From Paenibacillus tyrphae (GTDB lineage Bacteria > Bacillota > Bacilli > Paenibacillales > NBRC-103111), in contig NZ_JNVM01000005.1 of NCBI RefSeq assembly GCF_000722545.1, forward strand, positions 124,001 to 188,000: a stretch of DNA of 64,000 nt. The letters run 5' to 3'. The first letter of the stretch is position 1, and the number at the start of each line of letters is the position of its first letter. Both the position numbers and the translations under genes were made by a program. Below the pieces are notes generated by a model. It was not told where the DNA came from. It saw only the letters and a list, made by a program, of their open reading frames with translations, and searched no databases. Below are positions 60,432 through 64,000 of this stretch, one piece after another.

Positions 60432-63400
60432 ATGAAAGTGCATCGATCGAAATGGATGTCATGGCTGCTCATGATTTCCATGGTGGTAACCCTGCTGCAG
60501 CCGGCTTTGCAGGCCCATGCGGCGGAAGATAGCGTGAAGTGGGTTACTTACAAGAATGACGATTTTTCCAACGAGAAACAACTCGCGCTGTTCTCGTTGA
60601 ACGGCTCTGCCAAAGTGGAAACGGATAATAAAGACCGCAAGGTGTTGCGTTTAACCGAGGCATTAACCAACAAGTTCGGCACGGCTTTTAACAAAAAGCT
60701 CATTGCGCCGGGCGACAATTATTCGTTCAGCACGTTTTTTAAATTCCGGCTGAATGAGAATAAGTTAGGTAATCCGGCCGACGGCATTACCTTTACGATT
60801 CAAGCTGAATCCAACACTGCGGGATCGGTAGGAGTAGGCATCGGGTACGGCGGAATCAAGCCAAGCTTTGCGGTGAAATACGATACGTATAAAAACGCCG
60901 ATATGTCCGACCCGTCGAACAATTACATCGGGCTGGCCGTAAACGGGGATGTTAAAAACTCGACCCCCGGATGGTTTACAGCGGCGAACGAGCTTAATTC
61001 ACAAGGCATAAATCTTTCAAGCGGCACAGACTATTATTCGTGGATCGATTATGACGGATCCGCCAATAACGTCAAAGTTTATATCAGCAGCACGGAAGCT
61101 CGGCCGACGACTCCTGTGCTCAATGCCAACAATATCGATTTGGCCAACATCTTCAAAGGGAAGCCGGGGGTTTACGCAGGATTTACTGCGGCAACGGGCG
61201 GCGCTTTCGAGAGACACGATATCATTTCGTGGTATTTCACAAACGAGCTGGCTCCGATCGATACGACGAAATATCAATACAAGCAGGCTCCGACGAACGT
61301 AACCGTCAATGCCGTGCCGACAGGGCAGCCTGGACAATTCCAAGTCATTGCCACGCTTTATGATGTCGACGGAAATCCGGTTTCAAACGCTCCAATTAGC
61401 TTTGCATCGACACAAGGCACCCTGACGAACAAGGACGCGGTTTCGGACGGCAGCGGCCGGGGAACGACGGTGCTGGATTTCGGAAGCAACCCGCCTTCGG
61501 GCGAAGTGACGGCCAAGGTGATGGTCGGGGGCGCTTATGCTACCGTGGCAATTCCGCCTTCGCCGACGAACCTGAAAGCGGGAACGACGCCGGAGACGGC
61601 TAACAAGCTGACCTGGAATACCGTGACTGGCGCCACGTATTACAATCTGTATAAAGACGGAGCGTTGTACGCGACGAATGTCAGCAGCGCCACTTACCAG
61701 GTAACCGATCTTGCGCCGGGAGAGTTTGCGACATTCACCGTGACGGCGGTAGTCAAAGGCGAGAACGGCGTGATGGAATCCGCACCGTCCAACAGCGTGA
61801 CGCTTCCGACTTCGGGAGTCCTTACGTTGGATAGCACCCGTTACACGCTGCCGGTCGGCTCCACGCATCAAACGGTCGTTTCCTCCGTGTACTCGAACGG
61901 AACCAAAGTCGAAGTAACGAACCAATCCGCGTTCAGCTCGGCCAACAACAACGTAGTCACCATCAGTCCGAGCGGACTCGTTACGGCTGTCGGTGCAGGA
62001 ACGACGGTGATCTATGCCGTTTATAACGGAACAACATTGCAAGCCTCGATTACAGTGTCGATTGCAGCTCCTACAGGGGTTACAACGGACAATGTGACAT
62101 CCACAAGCGCAACGGTGAGCTGGAATGCGGTTCCGGGCGCTCAGTCCTATAACATTTACGACAATGGGAAATTGATTGCCTCCGGCGTAACTGATACTCG
62201 TTATACGGTGACGGGACTTAAACCGGGAACGAATCACAACTTTACGGTAAGCGCTGTAAGCAACGGGATCGAATCGCCGGCTTCCGGCGCAACGGGAGCC
62301 ACGACAACGACACTGCGCGATCTGGTGGTAACTCCGGCCAACTATACGCTTGTACCGGGTGCCACTCATCAGACGCAGGCGACAGCAGTTTATTTGGACG
62401 AAAGCATTAAAGACGTAACGAAACAAGCAACCTACGTTTCCTCGAATCCCGATATCGTTTCGGTCGATGCGAATGGCGTGATCACGGCCAAAGCTCCGGG
62501 AACGGCCGTCATTACCGTAACCTACGATGGTAAAACCGCGACGGAAACCATCGTAGTTCAAGAGCAGGTGCCGCCGTTCAACTTAACGTTGAACAAAACG
62601 CCTAATTCCGTGCCGGGAGACGGCAGCTCCAAAGTGACGTTGAGCGCGGGCGTCGTGTCGGCGGACGGAAATCCGGTTGCCGGTGTGCCGGTCACGTTCC
62701 ACTTCGGAAATACGAAAAACGATGTAACGGCAATTACGAATGAGCAAGGGATTGCTTCCATCGAGTACACCGCACCGGTGCTTCAGGGCCTTGCGCCTCT
62801 GAACGAAGTGATCACGGTATCGGGATTGTCGAAGCAGCAAAGCGTAGAAGTGACTTACATGCCTGCAGCCGTTCGAGGGATCGTGATCGATCAGGTAACA
62901 GGAAAGCCGGCGGCAGGAGCCACGGTTTCGATTTCCGCCGATTTTAACGGGGACGGAATCGTCGATTTCATTTCTACCGTAACGACCGCACAAGACGGTT
63001 CTTACCAAATCGGAGTGCCTCGGGGCAACTTCGCGTATACGATGAATATTCAAACGCCGGTACAGCTCGGAAACCGGACGGTAACCTTAAACAGCACGCA
63101 AACGGCAGTCGTAGGCCAATTGAATGCGGCAGGCCAAAAAATTGATTCCGCGAACAAAATCAGCGGTCAACTGTTTATCGCGCCTTCCGCTTCGAATGTG
63201 CAGCAGACGCCGGAAAGCTTGTTCGGAAGCGGCAACGTCAGCGCCGTCATCCAAGGCATCAACGGGACCGTTTTCCAATCGACCCTGGCGCTAAAAGCCG
63301 ATGGAAGCTTCGAATTGGAGAAGGTACCAGGCGGCCAATACAAAATTTCGTACCAGATTAAAGCACCGAATGGCGCCGTGTTGGCCGGACCGTCGGCAAT

Positions 63401-64000
63401 CGTGAACGTGAAGCAAAACGGAGAATTGGGCGTTGTCTACTCCTTGATCGATCCTTACGGCACGATTACCGACGAAGCTTCCGGTAAGCCGGTTGACGGA
63501 GTTAGCGTGAAGCTGTATTGGGCGGATACGGAGCTGAATAAACAAAACGGCCGTACGCCGCATACGCCTGTCGAACTGCCTGAATTGGCCGCCTTTGCGC
63601 CGAATAAGAATCACAACCCGCAGCTGTCGGACACTGCTGGGCAGTACGCCTGGATGGTGTATCCGAATGCAGACTATTATATTGTCGCGACGAAAGCAGG
63701 GTACTACGATTACAGCACGCTTACAGCGAAACCGAACATGCCTGCGGCAGATGGCTCGGACAGCTACATTAAAGACGGCATTATTCACGTCGGACAGGAT
63801 ATCGTAGCCTTCGATTTCAAGATCCGGCAAATTCCGGCGAATAACACTTCATCGTCTACTTCGTACGGCGGCGGATTTTATTACGGATCTGCAACGTCCG
63901 ATGTTACTTTGAATCTGTCTGTGGATAAGAACCTTGTAAAAGAAGGCGAGCAATCGACGATTACGGTCGACTATAAGAATCAGTCCGTCTTCTCGATCGA
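60432..64000 (+). CDS. Giant secreted L-type lectin/Ig-domain surface protein (3' end outside window)
   Basis: The frame is open from ATG 60432 to the window end, at least 1189 residues. A signal peptide (residues 1-31, cleavage after AHA) precedes an L-type lectin-like domain (about 37-285; FKFRLNENKLGNPADGITF, IGLAVNGDV, VKVYISSTEARP). Then come a Big_1-like Ig domain (about 300-385; DVDGNPVSNAPISFAS), fibronectin type III (LTWNTVTGATYYNLYKDG), BIG_2 (about 475-560), fibronectin type III (VSWNAVPGAQSYNIYDNG), BIG_2 (about 640-710), Big_1 (ADGNPVAGVPVTFHFG) and carboxypeptidase-regulatory repeats (RGIVIDQVTGKPAAGATVSI). AAGGAGCGGG precedes the start. It is probably an adhesin or polysaccharide-binding protein controlled by the divergent SARP regulator. 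Confidence 0.9.
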   Translation, partial: MKVHRSKWMSWLLMISMVVTLLQPALQAHAAEDSVKWVTYKNDDFSNEKQLALFSLNGSAKVETDNKDRKVLRLTEALTNKFGTAFNKKLIAPGDNYSFSTFFKFRLNENKLGNPADGITFTIQAESNTAGSVGVGIGYGGIKPSFAVKYDTYKNADMSDPSNNYIGLAVNGDVKNSTPGWFTAANELNSQGINLSSGTDYYSWIDYDGSANNVKVYISSTEARPTTPVLNANNIDLANIFKGKPGVYAGFTAATGGAFERHDIISWYFTNELAPIDTTKYQYKQAPTNVTVNAVPTGQPGQFQVIATLYDVDGNPVSNAPISFASTQGTLTNKDAVSDGSGRGTTVLDFGSNPPSGEVTAKVMVGGAYATVAIPPSPTNLKAGTTPETANKLTWNTVTGATYYNLYKDGALYATNVSSATYQVTDLAPGEFATFTVTAVVKGENGVMESAPSNSVTLPTSGVLTLDSTRYTLPVGSTHQTVVSSVYSNGTKVEVTNQSAFSSANNNVVTISPSGLVTAVGAGTTVIYAVYNGTTLQASITVSIAAPTGVTTDNVTSTSATVSWNAVPGAQSYNIYDNGKLIASGVTDTRYTVTGLKPGTNHNFTVSAVSNGIESPASGATGATTTTLRDLVVTPANYTLVPGATHQTQATAVYLDESIKDVTKQATYVSSNPDIVSVDANGVITAKAPGTAVITVTYDGKTATETIVVQEQVPPFNLTLNKTPNSVPGDGSSKVTLSAGVVSADGNPVAGVPVTFHFGNTKNDVTAITNEQGIASIEYTAPVLQGLAPLNEVITVSGLSKQQSVEVTYMPAAVRGIVIDQVTGKPAAGATVSISADFNGDGIVDFISTVTTAQDGSYQIGVPRGNFAYTMNIQTPVQLGNRTVTLNSTQTAVVGQLNAAGQKIDSANKISGQLFIAPSASNVQQTPESLFGSGNVSAVIQGINGTVFQSTLALKADGSFELEKVPGGQYKISYQIKAPNGAVLAGPSAIVNVKQNGELGVVYSLIDPYGTITDEASGKPVDGVSVKLYWADTELNKQNGRTPHTPVELPELAAFAPNKNHNPQLSDTAGQYAWMVYPNADYYIVATKAGYYDYSTLTAKPNMPAADGSDSYIKDGIIHVGQDIVAFDFKIRQIPANNTSSSTSYGGGFYYGSATSDVTLNLSVDKNLVKEGEQSTITVDYKNQSVFSI

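Noticed and set aside
60412..60435. Seven-codon frame MKKERER before the surface-protein gene
   Set aside because: Not listed as a gene; at most a coupling minicistron, noted in the intergenic entry.
61383..62561. 392-codon minus-strand frame opposite the surface-protein gene
   Set aside because: Composition is Arg/Gly/Ile-rich with no motif; the + strand frame has Ig and FN3 domains throughout.
1..64000. tRNA, rRNA, CRISPR array, integrase, complete insertion sequence, origin of replication
   Set aside because: I looked for them and saw none; a covariance or repeat search would be needed to exclude small or divergent cases.

Overview
The window looks like a chromosome segment of a moderately GC-rich member of the Paenibacillaceae (Paenibacillus or Cohnella type). 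The support is indirect but consistent: strong AGGAGG ribosome sites with many GTG and TTG starts, sugar ABC importers without their own ATPase paired with YesM/YesN-type two-component systems, close matches to Bacillus subtilis KimA, BmrA, CheY and CoaA, and a multidomain GH20 enzyme with a FIMAH-like tail. I found no rRNA, tRNA, CRISPR array, complete insertion sequence or replication origin.

Layout. 1-140 is the tail of an unidentified gene, followed by a repeat-rich gap. 998-7394 is a sugar importer cassette (binding protein, two permeases, histidine kinase, AraC-type regulator). 7501-15464 holds a PyrD-like/membrane fusion, a KimA-type potassium importer, a structured leader with a small ORF ahead of rtcB and an AAA+ ATPase, and a flavoprotein. 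15.5-22 kb is an accessory island: small unknown and paralogous genes, a broken amidase, two Cro/CI-like regulators and a Phd/ParE toxin-antitoxin pair. 22-27.5 kb has a PadR-DUF4180 regulator with a perfect palindromic operator, a hydrolase, a two-component system and a 14-TM drug exporter. 27.7-30.7 kb is a second accessory island with a Cys/Gly-rich thiazole/oxazole peptide precursor, an iolB remnant and two related secreted mini-peptides.

30.8-39.5 kb carries a large secreted GH20 glycosidase, an AraC/GyrI regulator, a frameshifted traX, an S41 peptidase and a KtrB-type potassium channel subunit. 40.6-49.4 kb is one catabolic cluster divergent from an IclR regulator: aminotransferase, amidohydrolase/lactonase, IlvD-type dehydratase, a complete sugar-type importer, an RraA-type protein and an SDR dehydrogenase. 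I read it as a non-phosphorylative oxidation-dehydration-aldol route for a sugar-acid-like or amino-sugar-like compound. The rest holds coaA, a TetR/P450-reductase pair like B. subtilis fatR-cypB, a P-loop kinase, bmrA with an orphan kinase, cheY, a SARP-type response regulator and, divergent from it, the start of a giant lectin/Ig-domain surface protein that runs off the window.

The best candidates for undescribed biology are the two secreted peptides ending in a D-x-GVG motif, each placed just after the remnant of a larger reading frame; the orphan Cys-rich peptide precursor; the PyrD-like membrane fusion that has lost its catalytic loop; and the structured attenuator-like leader ahead of rtcB.
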